Source: Lutjanus erythropterus (lineage: Eukaryota > Chordata > Actinopteri > Lutjaniformes > Lutjanidae). From it: a stretch of DNA of 64,000 bases. Location: the NCBI GenBank assembly GCA_020091685.1, contig CM034593.1:45853388-45917387 (forward strand). Reading direction: 5' to 3'. The position numbers were made by a program, and so were the translations under genes. The notes under the pieces were generated by a model. The model did no database searches. It worked only from the letters and a program-made list of their open reading frames with translations, and was not told the origin of the DNA. Below are positions 13,482 through 26,149 of this stretch, one piece after another. Numbering within the stretch: the stretch's first letter is position 1; every line of letters begins with the position of its first letter.

Positions 13482-13524
13482 TGTGTGTGTGTGCATGTGT
13501 GTGTGCGTGTGTGTGTGTGTGTGT

Positions 13525-13572
<48 letters not shown>
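13482..13572. repeat. compound (GT)n(GA)n microsatellite
   Basis: An interrupted GT repeat changes to about 24 GA units at 13524. Confidence 0.95.
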
Positions 13573-13574
<2 letters not shown>

Positions 13575-13678
13575 TGGAATAACGATGTAGAACAACACAG
13601 GTAGACATTGTGTTGTCTAAAAAAAAACAGGGGGGAAGAAAAGGTTGAAAGAGCTTGTGAGTGAGACTGTGTGTGACT

Positions 13679-13680
<2 letters not shown>

Positions 13681-13729
<49 letters not shown>
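13681..13729. repeat. (GT)n microsatellite
   Basis: About 24 uninterrupted GT units. Confidence 0.95.
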
Positions 13730-13730
<1 letters not shown>

Positions 13731-13879
13731 ATGTGAAATTCTGACATGACACTTCATCAATACTCCCATTAAAGTGTGACAGATATGAAATCCAATCTGA
13801 ACCTGATCTGCTTGATATCAGATCTCAGTTCTCACCTTGAATACTTTCAATATCTCCTGGCCCACACTCACACACACAC

Positions 13880-16260
13880 ACACACCATGTGCAAACATGC
13901 AGCACAAAATATCTTTTTATGTGTCAGAAATCACCAAGCTGTAATGCATATTCACAGGAAGAAAGCGTCACAGCTTTTCATGATCATCTACGATGATTCA
14001 GTGACTTTATTGTCACGTTCATAAAAAATAAATCCTTTGAACACGAGATGTGCTCTTTAAAGTAAAGGAGAAAAAATCATTTGAATTCACAAACTGCACA
14101 CTGAATGGTCCTTTTAGACAGTTTACAAATTAGATTAGCCCTCTGGTAGTCTCAGCATTCATGATTCACCAAGCGGTACTTATGCCAGTAATTTTTCAGT
14201 TATGTTTGCAATCCTATTACACAAAGTATAAATTGAGGGGGAGCAAAACAACTCTAAATTAAGGATGTACAATACTGGATTTGTGTTGATATTTTTTCAA
14301 ACTCACTTTGGCCGTTGATGACACTAACATTGCTATGTTTTTTTCACCTAATGTCAGAGAGCAAGTCTCTCCTGTGGTGAATGAAAGTATTATACTGCTG
14401 ACACTTATCGTGAAGGCCCACTGGCAGATGCAAACATGAAATACAGTGCTTTACAAAATGGACACATTCACTGAGCAAAATAAGAAAAACACTGCTGTAA
14501 GGTTTTTCTTCTCTTTGTTCTTCAGAAATCTGCAGCAACTTTGTTATCGAACAATTCAAAAAACCTCCGTGCTGCAGACGCACTTGTGTTGTATGTGTAT
14601 AATTAAAACACCATCTTACTGTCCTGTCATATCAGTTGAAATGTTCAGTTTGGGCTGATTCAAAGATTTCATTTTAAAGCCATTCTAAGCTGATGTAGAC
14701 AGCATTATAATAACATTGTTAATCCCCTCTCTAAAATATAAAAATGCATCAAATAAAATGCAGATATCTATTCTATATTGAGAATATTTGAATGATCTGC
14801 TTAATGATCCATGGGTAAATGTTTGAATACTGAGGATTCCTTATGGAGAAATACTGGTAGGCCTGCAAGACTTTGTCATCTTTGTTTTGAGACATGACTT
14901 TGAAAATAATTTCTTGATGATGAATTGATGAAAACAGTTTCTCTTCTGTAGATCGACTAATTGATTAATCAACTTATCCTTTCAGCTGTAGTTTTTCCAC
15001 ACTTTGAGGTTTGATTGCCACTATATAAAAATACTGTTGTGCTGTATGTTATGAGTCTGTGTCTTAGATCTCTGGACAGGGCACTAAATACTGTAGGGCC
15101 ACTTTTGGCATTCAGTCTGAAGCTTCAATCTTTAATTTCTAGCATGGACAGAATGTCCAATCTGTGTCCATATCAACACTATATAATAATGTGAGTTTCA
15201 CAGTGGACATGGGATGCTTTCTTAGGACTTTTAATGGATATCTTGTTGTTCTTATCATGTTCTACCATTGCTTGCTTAAAAACAAGGTAACATTAGAATT
15301 CCAGATGTTTGTAGTTCAGCATCTTCTCTGCATACGGGAGAATAAGAAAAACAGCTCAGCTGAGTTACTGTATGAGGTCTGTGCAGAGCTGCAGTGAAAG
15401 CCTCGCCTGTCACCACAAGTAAAAAGGCCATCATCTATCAGGTCCCAAGACTCAGTGAAACCGAGAAACCCTGCTCTAGAATTTATTAGGCTGAAAACTC
15501 CTCCTATCTCTCTCTCTCTATTGCTCTCTGTCTATCTACCTCGCTCGCTCCTTCTCCCTCTGCACTTCTGGTAATGGATTCTGCCTAAATGGGTTCTGAG
15601 AAACACAAGTGAAGAGAGGAAGAAGAGAGGAACAGAGAGGAGGTGAGGTAAGGGAAGGAGAATGGAGGACTTGTTGCTCGCATCCTTCTGATAGATTATG
15701 ACGATTGACATTGTAATGAAATTCTTAAGATTAGTCTGAATCAATTAATTATTTGCATTTTTCCCAGAAAGTGTGGGGTATTATTTGAACTAGAAGCAGA
15801 TTTCCAGCAGTGTAAAATTAGTAAATCATTATTGTATAAAGTATATCAGCCTGGCTGTTTTGTTTTCTTTACATTTCCTTTATCTGCAACAGAAGTGGCC
15901 CACCATTAGTATTTTTGCTTAATGTGAAGTCATTTCTAGGAGTATTTTCAAATGATTCACAACCTTAAAATCTACATAACCTAAGCTAAAACGTTATATA
16001 AATCAGTATACCCGAAAAAATGATAAATGAAATATTGAAATTGTCAAAAAAAAATCCATCAGATTTTACTAAACAAACTGAGAAATCTGATTGATACAAA
16101 TGATTTCTGATTATAGAAACATTAACAAAATATTTCTAAGCACTCTCATGACCATGTTGTTTTGTACTGCATGTGACAGAAATCTGAGCTTGTCACTGCA
16201 AACAGAATGAATGCTCTATGAACGCTTTATATTAACTATTTTTAAGTTAATAGTTGAACA
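13880..16260. other. non-coding part of intron 4
   Basis: AT-rich, mostly unique-looking sequence. Apart from the MITE-end fragment near 14950, nothing is recognised. Confidence 0.6.
14945..15000. repeat. MITE-end fragment
   Basis: GATCGACTAATTGATTAATC followed by AACTTATCCTTTCAGCTGTA resembles one end of a fish MITE. The partner end was not seen. Confidence 0.4.
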
Positions 16261-16282
16261 AAGATGGAAAAAAAGATTAAAG

Positions 16283-16311
16283 AGAGGAGAGGAGAGGAGA
16301 GGAGAGGAGAG
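16283..16311. repeat. (GGAGA)n pentanucleotide repeat
   Basis: About five GGAGA units. Confidence 0.9.
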
Positions 16312-16507
16312 ACTAAGGAGGAGGAAGGGGTGAGTAAGTGATGCTGTATGGTGAATGATTTCATGTTAGCCACTTGATGGAATGAAGTGTCTTCTCCATG
16401 TAAGCGGCGCCAAAGTTAAACCCTCTAGTCAGTTAGTCTGTTATTCATTGATTTCTCTGGTCAGCACTAGATTGCTATTGAATATGACTGGCACCAGGGC
16501 TGTGTGT

Positions 16508-16510
<3 letters not shown>

Positions 16511-16553
<43 letters not shown>
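16511..16553. repeat. (GT)n microsatellite
   Basis: About 21 GT units. Confidence 0.95.
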
Positions 16554-16555
<2 letters not shown>

Positions 16556-17157
16556 TGAACTCAAGTACATTTCAGTGGTGGAAAACTCATTTTTCTGTAT
16601 ACATGTGACCTCACCATAGCCACTCATATGCACACACACAAAAACACACACATACAACCGACTAGTTCTTGGAAGGGTGTGAAAGATGAGCCTGAAACAC
16701 ATCTGCAGTTAGTAACTGCAGTCTTTGTGCAAGAAACATACTCAGTGCTACTCTACACGCCTTCTCGCTGTGAGAGAAGAAGAGAGGTGATACATTATTT
16801 ATTCCTGAAGGCTGTTTTGTATTAACCATACAGCACCCACTGAGCAAAAATATAACCAGTAATATCTGTGTATGAGTGCTGCAGCGTGGATGACAGAAAA
16901 ATGTCTTCAAATGCGTCCAGGTGAATGTGCATGTATAATCTCTCTGTACTTACATATGCACCTGTTATTGCAGTGATCTGTCTTTTCCAGCAGTCACATT
17001 TCTTGTCATGATATATAAAGTTCTTCTGCAGCATTAGTAAATATGTCTTGACAACGTGAATACTGTGTTAGTGCTACCTGATGTATAGTTTAATAAGCCC
17101 GCAATGTAAATATTTTAAGGAATACATATTATTCTAAACAGCACATGCAATTTGTCG

Positions 17158-17165
<8 letters not shown>

Positions 17166-17206
<41 letters not shown>
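17166..17206. repeat. (CA)n microsatellite
   Basis: About 20 CA units, preceded by GCGC. Confidence 0.95.
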
Positions 17207-17208
<2 letters not shown>

Positions 17209-17444
17209 CACACTGAAAAAGACATCCCTGTGAGAGAACTGAGGTAATCTACCAACAGCAAAGGTGGCTTTGCAAGTATATGGAGGTTTTACAGGGCAAT
17301 ACTAAATATATACATAATTAAACAATGATATAATAAAATTCTTACATGCATGAATAAATGTAGAAGTATACTTATTGTGACAATTGAGCATTAAAAGACA
17401 TAATTATTATTTATTCATTAATCCTGGCATTTGTTTTATTGAAG

Positions 17445-17447
<3 letters not shown>

Positions 17448-17509
<62 letters not shown>

Positions 17510-17542
17510 AAGAAGAAGAAGAAGAAAAAGAAGAAGAAGAAG
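17448..17542. repeat. compound (AAT)n(AAG)n trinucleotide repeat
   Basis: Eleven or so AAT units switch at 17480 to about 20 AAG units with one interruption. The AAG part is a pure polypurine run. Confidence 0.95.
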
Positions 17543-17891
17543 ATGTGGCTCAATTAGTATTAAACAATAATGAACAGAGAAAATAAATATCTGACTGCTT
17601 CACTGTGCTTTTTTTAAAGTTAAATATCAATATTTGCCTAGAGATTATATATACACACACAGGCATGAGCTGTACGCATTGATGCATGTCCGCATGTAAT
17701 AACACATAATAATGGAGAAGGAAAGAAAGAGAGCTTAATAAGAATTTCAGTCGACATAATATCAGACAAGCATCCATACAAATCAAGATGTTTTTTTTCA
17801 GTAAGTATAGTTTTCAATAAGTATTTCAAATGACCATTTTATTTAATTATGCAACAACACATAAAAAGAGCTAAAAATATTTGCACAAACT

Positions 17892-18212
17892 GGGGCTGAA
17901 TGATATGCAACAATATAAAATTATATAGTGATTATTTTGACAGATACTGTAATTGCAATATCAGTAGAAATGGTAATTTTTGCATTTGATTTTCATTGTG
18001 AAAAAAAAAACTTATAAAAACATCCTATGACTGCTGAATATGATTTGCAGGTCAAGCTTCTCCATAGCACCACAGTGATCATGTTTATTGTGACACATTT
18101 TACCTTTATCAGAAAAATTGCACCTGCAAAATTTTGGATGTTGTACTTGAGCATATTGCAATTTTCATAATATATTTATTCATAATATTTTTTATTAATT
18201 GTCCAGTCCTAG
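17892..18212. mobile_element. hAT-like MITE with perfect target duplication
   Basis: A 321-bp AT-rich block with ends GGGGCTGAATGATAT and ATTGTCCAGTCCTAG, flanked on both sides by CACAAACT (17884-17891 and 18213-18220), a perfect 8-bp duplication. Non-coding. Confidence 0.78.
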
Positions 18213-18349
18213 CACAAACTGAACAACTGTGATATGCACCTCAGCTTGTAGTCAAAATTTCATCGTCTGGCTTTTAAACACAGACTCAGACATATTTTTT
18301 TTCTCTTTCTAAACGGATCACCAATTCTCCTTTTTTTTGTCCGTAGATT

Positions 18350-18550
18350 TTTACAATTCGCATTATCCTAAGTGGCCTTTTCTAATGCAATAAACGAAAC
18401 AGGGACTGGACTATTTCATAGGCACAGTGCAGTTCAAATCATGCTGCTTATTAAGCCTCACAGAGCACATCAGTTGTTTCCATTGTTCATCCCTTTTAAG
18501 AGAAGTGATGATTTCTAAAGAGCCTGCCAACTTGTGTCCAGTGATGGCTT
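18350..18550. promoter_or_regulatory. possible conserved non-coding block in intron 4
   Basis: Non-repetitive sequence with TTCTAATGCAATAAACG, CTGCTTATTAAGCCTCAC and CATCAGTTGTTTCCATTGTTC (Sox-like ATTGTTC) motifs. Impression by eye. Confidence 0.2.
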
Positions 18551-19544
18551 AATAGTAAAAGTACTTAGAAAAAAGAGAATCACTCTAATATCCTGTCTCT
18601 CACAGTCCAGAGGGCACAGTTCCCCACTTAGAAATGTTAAAAGGAAGCAGAGAAATCAAAAGGAGTAAGACAAAGAATGAGGTGTTGAATAGGAGAGACA
18701 GAGAGAGAGAGAAAAGTGGACACAGGTAGCCATAGAGACACAGTGGGAACTGTTACAACTGACTCGTTTTTTTAAAGATAATCCAAATATCTATAGTTTT
18801 CACAAAGCTCCTTATTTATGCTGCTTCAGTGTGTAATTCTGCAGTAAAATGTAAGTATTGTACTTTCAAAGACACTGACAATAATACTGAATGCAGAATA
18901 AGTAGAGGCTGGATAATCTGTTTTAGTTTGGTATTTCTCTCTATGAATAGAATTGATTTTGTCACCTTCTGCTTTGGCAATGCATCACATCTCTGCACCT
19001 TTCCAATAAAGCAGCCACTCAACTGAACTGAACCAGAGTGAAGTGAGAACAATCAGAGTATGAACAGATCCATCCATCATTGTCTGTTAAATGTCTCTGT
19101 CCGTCTCCATCTGTCTGCCTTCCTGTTTGTTGCTCTGTCAATGGAGAGCTTTCAGGTGACACATCCCACCCTCTGGCAGCCATGCTGGAGGTCTGCAGTC
19201 AACAGACAGCTGTAGATTCCATTTCCTGACATTTTACAATGTTTGCCACAAATATTTAAGTGTGACCAAGTCGTGCATGTGCCCTTCAAATTCCTCTAGG
19301 TACATTACATGTATGTATGCACCTTAATAGACAAAGATTGTAAAAAATCACATTCCAAAATTACAGTCATTAACAGAGACTGGCTGCAAAGAAAAGCTCC
19401 CATTCATCCACAGGAGTTTTAGTGAAGTCTGACATTGATATGTGGACAGTACATGGACAGGGTCACATACATTTTGAGCATGTAGAACACATGAAGGACA
19501 ACCCTTGGGTCAGTTAAATCCCCACAGCTCTCTGGAGGTTTTAA

Positions 19545-19760
19545 GCAACACCTTCTCACTTCCAGCTTGTTAAATAGGTCACTGACCCTATACGCTTCAA
19601 ACTAGGTTTAGACTCCACTGTCAAGTTAGCCATGATTAATATGTAACATCCAGGTAAACGATCAAAATAAATAAAGATCAAGGTTTGGGTTAAAATAAGC
19701 ACTGTATGTTACTTATGTAAGTTCCCATATGTAACATAATACAATGTAATGCAACATAGT
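19545..19760 (-). repeat. family-A dispersed repeat, copy 2
   Basis: The reverse complement contains CTTATTTTAACCCAAACCTT, matching copy 1, and GGCTAACTTGACAGTGGAG, matching copy 3. Confidence 0.5.
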
Positions 19761-20514
19761 ACCAGTTTTCATTTTATGGTCATCATGTTGTAACTGTGGA
19801 AAACTTAAAACACCATGGCACATTTCCTCACAGCTGAGCTTGTCTGAAAACACAGTTTTCTAAGAGACACTCACAGTGACTTGATCTTCTCAGGAGACTG
19901 TGGCCTTGGTGTCAGTCTGCAGATTTTAGAGTTTGTCTACAAACACACTATTGTGGGAAGTGTTTTAACCTTTCATCCTGCTGCTTGGTATGGCCACCTA
20001 AATTGCAGAAGTAAGAATAATCTTTCTAGGATTTTGTCAATGGCAAACCTTAAAAGCCTTTGACCCAACTTTTTACAGAGAGGACAAGGAAGAAGGCGAG
20101 GAGCATCATCTCTGCAGCCAGTTGAAGCTCTGGGAGGCGCTACAAAGTCCCTCTGTCAACAAAAATGTATTTAAGAAGTGCCATCAGTATTCTTAACTCT
20201 GCAACATGACTACAGGACTTTTAAAGTTTAATGGTTGATGTTTAATTAATCATTAATCATTTAATCTTAATGATGTATATTTTTTTTACTAACTGCTGTG
20301 TTGTTTGGTGAGCCAAAGACAAACTTTCACCCCATCTTGTTATTTAAGACACAATAGTTCACTGCTATTGACAAGATAATCCATCAATTGCTGTTTTCAC
20401 TGGCGTTAGAGGAAGCTGTGAAGGATCATCTGACAAAAAATTGTCACTCAAAGAAGAAGAGAACCGCTAAAATTCAGTAGCAGCAGAAGGTGATGTTATG
20501 CAGCATGAAAGCAT

Positions 20515-20670
20515 CAGTGCTCATCTGCAGATCCCGGGCACAGAGCGAAGCTGCTCGTGCTGCGGCCCCCTAAATACACAGCAGCCCTTTGGACTCACGT
20601 CACAGCTGGGGCAGAGAGCACTCCAGCCCCCGGGCCTCTCTTGGAAAGTGTTTCGGGCAGGGGGCGGGGG
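20515..20670. other. GC-rich patch in intron 4
   Basis: A short island of GC-rich sequence in AT-rich surroundings, with CCCGGGC, GCGGCCCCC, GGGCCTCTC and GGGGGCGGGGG (Sp1-like). Frames of 65-74 codons on both strands show no recognisable family, and a minus-strand exon compatible with tenm3 phases could not be built. Confidence 0.5.
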
Positions 20671-21531
20671 ACACACACAGCTAACGATAACCACACTGGT
20701 GACAGTGATGTCACACACATGATATGAAGTGATAAAAAAATAAAATAAAAATGTGAAGTTGATATGCTACTTAAAAATGTCTGAGATGTTTTCACAAAAA
20801 TGCAGTTTGCTCAGTTTTTTGTCTGAAAAGTGGATTTTTGATGCAACTAACAAACATTCAAGTGCTTATAAAAAAGAATAGCTGAAGCTAAAACAAAACG
20901 TCAGTTCTTTCTCTTGAAATATTCCATGTTAACATATTCATAGAACTGAATATTCTGCGGGTGTTGAAATATCAGTGAATTTTGTCAAAAATGCTGTGGC
21001 TGACTGGCAACTTATTTTAAAAAAACGCTGGTGGGAAAAGAGTTAAAAAGAAGTCAATGTTGACTATTGGAGACAAACCACCGGCTTCTCTTAATACTAC
21101 GTCACCAACAGCACATGAAAACATAACTGCAGACTCACAAATGATGCTACAGGAGTAGAGCATCATATTTTGAAGCATAAAAGTCGTGACCAAGCTGCCG
21201 TATTTGATGCATTGAGAGAACTGGCTGTTGTAAGTCATCAAATGTTCATCCTCTAACTATGGTTTATGTTTTTAAAATAGCACAAAAAGATAGCCAAGTA
21301 GGCAGGGTTTGCAAAGTGACTAAAACAAAAGGCACACGGCCATACAGAACAACAATCAACCAAAGATCTAAGACATCAAATTACCAGGTTTAGGATTATG
21401 TTGAACCAATCTCCTCTTTGGAGTCTCACTCATTTTTGCATGAAATCCACAGCTGTACATTGCTACTGACTGTAAAGACAAACCACACTGAATGTCATAG
21501 AACTCTGTTCCTCTGTGTGTGCAACTGGGTT

Positions 21532-21532
<1 letters not shown>

Positions 21533-21571
<39 letters not shown>
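21533..21571. repeat. (GT)n microsatellite
   Basis: About 19 GT units. The 206-codon plus-strand frame across it is judged spurious. Confidence 0.95.
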
Positions 21572-21572
<1 letters not shown>

Positions 21573-23429
21573 CTATATAACAGCTAAGGTTATAGTGTTA
21601 AGCAGCTTAGAGATGGCAAATGGATTAAGTGTTTTGTTGACACATAGTAAAGTAATCTGGTTAGCAAAGATGAGATACACCCCTCTTCCTCTTTGCCCGC
21701 CTGTCTGCTTCCATCTTTCTATTTGCTCGTTCTTTTTTGTTTCTTTTTTCCCCATTTCCATCACATGGTGTCATTTTCACAATCTCTCTCAGTTTATTCC
21801 TTCTACCTTCCTCTCTTCACACACAATAATCACACAAACTTGCACAGAGCACACATTTAGATTTCAAGAACTTGGGCAGGGCAGGTCAATATATTTAAGC
21901 TTCTTACTATGGCACAAAAGGAGACATCTGTCTGCTGGTCCTTATGCACACACATTAATATTGTGTCATCATTTTTATCTGTTGTTTAGTCTCAGTTATT
22001 ATATAATGTATGTTGCATGTCGTGTGAAATGGCCCTGATTTTCTGATATTTTCTCCTTACATTTTTGTACTTAGCTACTCAGTTCTTCTGTTTGTGTCTA
22101 TGGACTTTTCTTTCAAAGAAAGATACACCTGTATCAGTGCGTCCGGGACAGAAAATGTAAATTTATCTTCCTTTTTCTGTCTCTGTAGTTGAGATCACAA
22201 ATATCAAGTAACCGGGCAAGCAGCAGCTGGGCACCCATGGGTCCAGACACCACAAAAGTGTTTACGTCTGCCAGTGTGTGTGTGCATGTTTTTGTGTGTG
22301 TCCACTGGGGAGCCAGCCAGACGTCTCTGGTCTAATATTTCCTCTCAGGAGAACAAATAATGCAGAGAGGCTTCTCCCTTTCTCCCTGTTCTGCCTCTTT
22401 TTCTTTATTCCCTGCCTCTCCTTTGAATTACTGTATCCACTGAACTTCTTCTCCTCTCTGATCTTTTCTTCTTTCCCATTCTTCTTCCCCCTCCCTGTTA
22501 TCTATTCTTTACGTTGCTTCCTCCTGCAACAAAGCCACTGATAGAATCACAGAAGTTGGTTTAAGTTACTGTACACACAAAAACACATGCACACACCCGA
22601 ACACACTCACTTTCTCCTGTGAACAGGGGTCAGTATGAGGGGAGCGAGCAACAAGAGGTGTCTCAGCGGAGGCGATGTATTGTCTGCTGTCTACAGTGCA
22701 ATAAGTTGACTATCGGCTCCATTCAGTGAATGAGCAGCAGCACAAGAGAGAAGATGAATTTGCTGTTAAGTAGTGTCTCACCACATACGTCTCAGGTGCT
22801 CTCAAAGGAGCCTCTTGACACGACTCAATACCACATTGATCATAGAGAAAGCAAAGGATGGAGGTCAGTTCAACAGGCTTTATAATGTTGGTCTAGGTTT
22901 ATTCTGTGACTTTAAATCTGTAAGGTTCAGCTGCTAGGACTGTTTGGCTGATGCCATTCAGTGCATTCACACTATTAATTCTTTTTACTTGAAATGGTTT
23001 GATAGTGTGAGCCAGGACACTGAACTCAGGAACTACAGCAGGATTTAATTGACATATTTGCACTTGACTTTCAACTGGATATTGAAGAAATTCATGCACA
23101 TCACATTCATGTGTGAAGTCTGAATGGACGTTGAACATGTGAAGACGAGTAAAGAGGCATTAGAAGTGCCAGAAAGCCTGTCTACAAAGCAGGGACAATT
23201 TGCTCAGGGTTGTCTGTTACTCAGCCTGCATGGAGTTTAATCTCAGGGCTTGTGTTTAACCAATCAGTCACATTCATCCTTACAAACTTCACCCTGATAT
23301 TTCCCAGCCCATCAGAGAGCACTACCTTGAGAACAGGGAGTTTTTGGAGATTCATAAACTACAGCCCAGTAACTAAAGCAGGAACCAGATCCTTTGTTCT
23401 TGTGTTATAGGAAGAACTTTTGTAGTGGA

Positions 23430-23975
23430 AAAGGGGATTCAAACTGCTGGTCCAGGGACCATTCCTGGGCCACAAAAATTTAAGCTACCCTTTCAATAAA
23501 TTAAAACTGAAATAAAAACATAGTTCTATTATAAAAATGCATTGTGTGTTGTGTATGTGTTTCTGAAGGATTGCATGCTGCAGTTGGCTGATATTCTGTC
23601 CAGAAAAGAACAGCTTGTTCCACAATATTTCTCTATCAGCAAACACAGTGGCAGAGTGGATTAGCAAGTTATCAGAAGCACAAATGAAAGCAACAATCCT
23701 CAGCTCGCTCAGCTCGCGATTTTTATCAGGGGTATTAATGACCAATTCAAATTCATATTGAGTTGGTGTCCAGTGCACGGCTAACTTTATAATGTATATA
23801 AATGTGTAAATGTGTATTCTTTTTGTGACAAAAAATGTTAGTTATGGAAACAAACAAAGAAAACTGTCAGATGTACTGCACTTTCTTGCAGCACTTAAAT
23901 GTTGAACGGGCCACCTTATGAGATGACAATATTATCAGTGGCACAAAGCCACAATCTGAATTTGAGAACCCTGAT
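23430..23975. mobile_element. possible degenerate hAT-like element
   Basis: The left edge has GGATTCAAACTGCTGGTCC, and the right edge TTTGAGAACCCTGATC is roughly its inverted counterpart, as in elements whose ends read GGTTCTCAAACTGTGGTCC. A 97-codon minus-strand frame at 23485-23778 lies inside, but I do not recognise its product. No target duplication was found. Confidence 0.35.
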
Positions 23976-24598
23976 CTATTCTGACTTCAACGGCTAGCCT
24001 CCAGCTACAGAGAGTTAAACATCCGCTTTAGTGGTTTTCGTATTACTTTGATGACATTCATGGTTTTGCCAAGTAAGTCATCAACTTTTTTTTTTTCACA
24101 AAAGTGCCGAAATTTCTTAACATTGCTTCGAAGACACTACTTTCATCAAGTAATGATCCAACAATTTCTTAGCTTGAGAACACACACACAGTGATGTGCA
24201 GGCCAGCCTGAGCTACAATGACCTTAATGACCCAACCACTGCTATCATGGGACACAAAAGTATATTACTACTGACAACACAGCTCGAAACCCACAAGTGA
24301 CTGTGTGTGTCTGAGGCAATTCATCCCCACACTTACACACACACTAACAAATGAGAGCTAGCACACGCACACATACACGCACACACAGCTGCATTTTTAA
24401 GAGTCAATTAGCCTTTGAAAACTTGACGACTACTCACTTTTAGAGATGGGAAGCGTATCCTCCAGAGCACTGACATCCACAGCATAATGCCATTTAATAA
24501 AAACATTATCAAACTTAATATACAAAATACAGTGAGTCAGCACTTTATCTCACTGTTAATTACAACATCACATCTCTTAATGAAAACCCACTCTCTCT

Positions 24599-24621
24599 GT
24601 GTGTGTGTGTGTGTGTGTGTG
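24599..24621. repeat. (GT)n microsatellite
   Basis: About 11 GT units. Confidence 0.9.
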
Positions 24622-25500
24622 AAGTCAAAAACAAGTCTTTTATTAAGTATGAAATTCACACCTGTTAGGGAAAACTACCTTGAGGATAATGAATAGGCTT
24701 CACACACTCACATACAGTAACAATGCACACACAGGCACACAGAACTACTTATAAAAAATATTTGCACAAACATTTTTGTGCATACATCTACATGATCACA
24801 AATGCACAGTGACCCTGAAACACACATTAATGCACAAAAAGGAAAAAACAAAAGCAAATGACTGCTCAGCTAAATTGTGACCATTAATTAAATTAATTAG
24901 CAGGAAATTCTTTTGTGTTTTGCGACCCGCCCATATCAGCCACCTCCCCCAGTGTCCACCACCAGAAAGGACACTGTGTGGGGGTGTACATATAAAGTAC
25001 AGTCAACATCAATGTTACGGATCTGCAGTTTTTCTCTTTCCCACTTTTTTGGCTGTTTCATTTATTCTACAGATTAAAATAAATGTTTCTTTTGGCAAAA
25101 TTCTGAATTTCAAAGGTCATAATGAAGTAATGTCACATGTTAATCCTTTTGGTAATTACATTATTGTTACCAATACTCTGTGTTGCTTCTTTTTTTTTCT
25201 ATATTTTTTATACAAACTTTACTTGGATGATTTTCAGCACAACACTGCAGTATGTTCTAGTGCCAGAAACTATTTAGCCAGAAACATGGTCAAAATTCTT
25301 CTCCTTGATTTTCTTTTAATTCTCTACTCTTTTCTATTTGTCTGTGACTCAGGATGTAGCACAAGTTGTCCACTAATTGCAGGGTAAACATTAACTACAG
25401 CTACTGCAGTTAATGTCTTTAGACAACAATTATATTAGAAAAATTCAGCGAGGGCAGAACAAAAAAGTGAACACGCCTCACCCTCTTTTTCTCTCTCTTT

Positions 25501-25525
25501 CACACACACACACACACACACACAC
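25501..25525. repeat. (CA)n microsatellite
   Basis: About 12 CA units. Confidence 0.9.
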
Positions 25526-26090
25526 GTAACCAGCAGGGTCACAGATGTAAAAACTGCATCACATGGCTGATTTTTCTTGTTGTTGGAAAAAGTGGAGGTC
25601 AGGATTTATTTGTAATTCTTCTATTCTATAAAATAAAGGAGGTGTGAAGTATTAATGACACCGAATCAATGAAATCCTAAAGACAAAAACATCCAATATA
25701 ATTTATATCTTTTTGTTTTATTTTCAGATTTGATCATGGATTGAATCTGTATTAAAAACTAATTCCAGACTAATTGAAAAATACTTAGCTGAACTTATTA
25801 TTAGTGTCAAGACAGGCCATGAAATATCAGAGGCATCGAATAAGTGTGTAGATTCAGAAGGAAAAGTGCAAATAAAAGCATTCAGACACTGATGGACATG
25901 TATGTACCTATCCTATCAGAAGTGAGTATAATTCCCAAACATATATGTATACTTCCAACAGAGAAAACTCTAGACTGAAAAGTTAGAAACAAATTGAATG
26001 AGTAAATGTAGAGAAGTTTCTGCACGTCACTGAGAAGCAGAGGTGCGAGGTTGTCACGACGGGCCCAAGTATCCCACTAGTTATGAAGGG

Positions 26091-26149
26091 CACACACACG
26101 CACACACACACACACACACACTCTCTCTCTCTCTCTCACACACACACAC
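26091..26149. repeat. compound (CA)n(CT)n(CA)n microsatellite
   Basis: Two CA tracts separated by about eight CT units, ending 535 bp downstream (transcript sense) of the tenm3 exon 4 donor. Confidence 0.92.

Larger units (their letters stand above)
21580..26080. other. non-coding part of intron 4
   Basis: AT-rich sequence with short CA/GT repeats and the doubtful hAT-like block at 23430. The 155-codon plus-strand frame at 24920-25387 shows hydrophobic, T-rich codons and no known domain. Confidence 0.55.

Noticed and set aside
13023..13598. 191-codon minus-strand open frame
   Set aside because: It consists largely of Ser-Leu and His-Thr runs translated from GA and GT microsatellites. No domain, splice context or codon bias supports a gene.
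20595..20640. possible extra tenm3 exon on the minus strand with donor-like GTGAGT
   Set aside because: One acceptor choice gives an in-frame stop and the other leaves phase 0, which does not match the phase-1 junctions. No teneurin residues are encoded.
21418..22038. 206-codon plus-strand open frame
   Set aside because: It crosses a GT microsatellite (Cys-Val run) and CT-rich sequence with no recognisable domain.
24920..25387. 155-codon plus-strand open frame with hydrophobic segments
   Set aside because: The hydrophobicity comes from T-rich codons in AT-rich intron. No family resemblance or splice support was seen.
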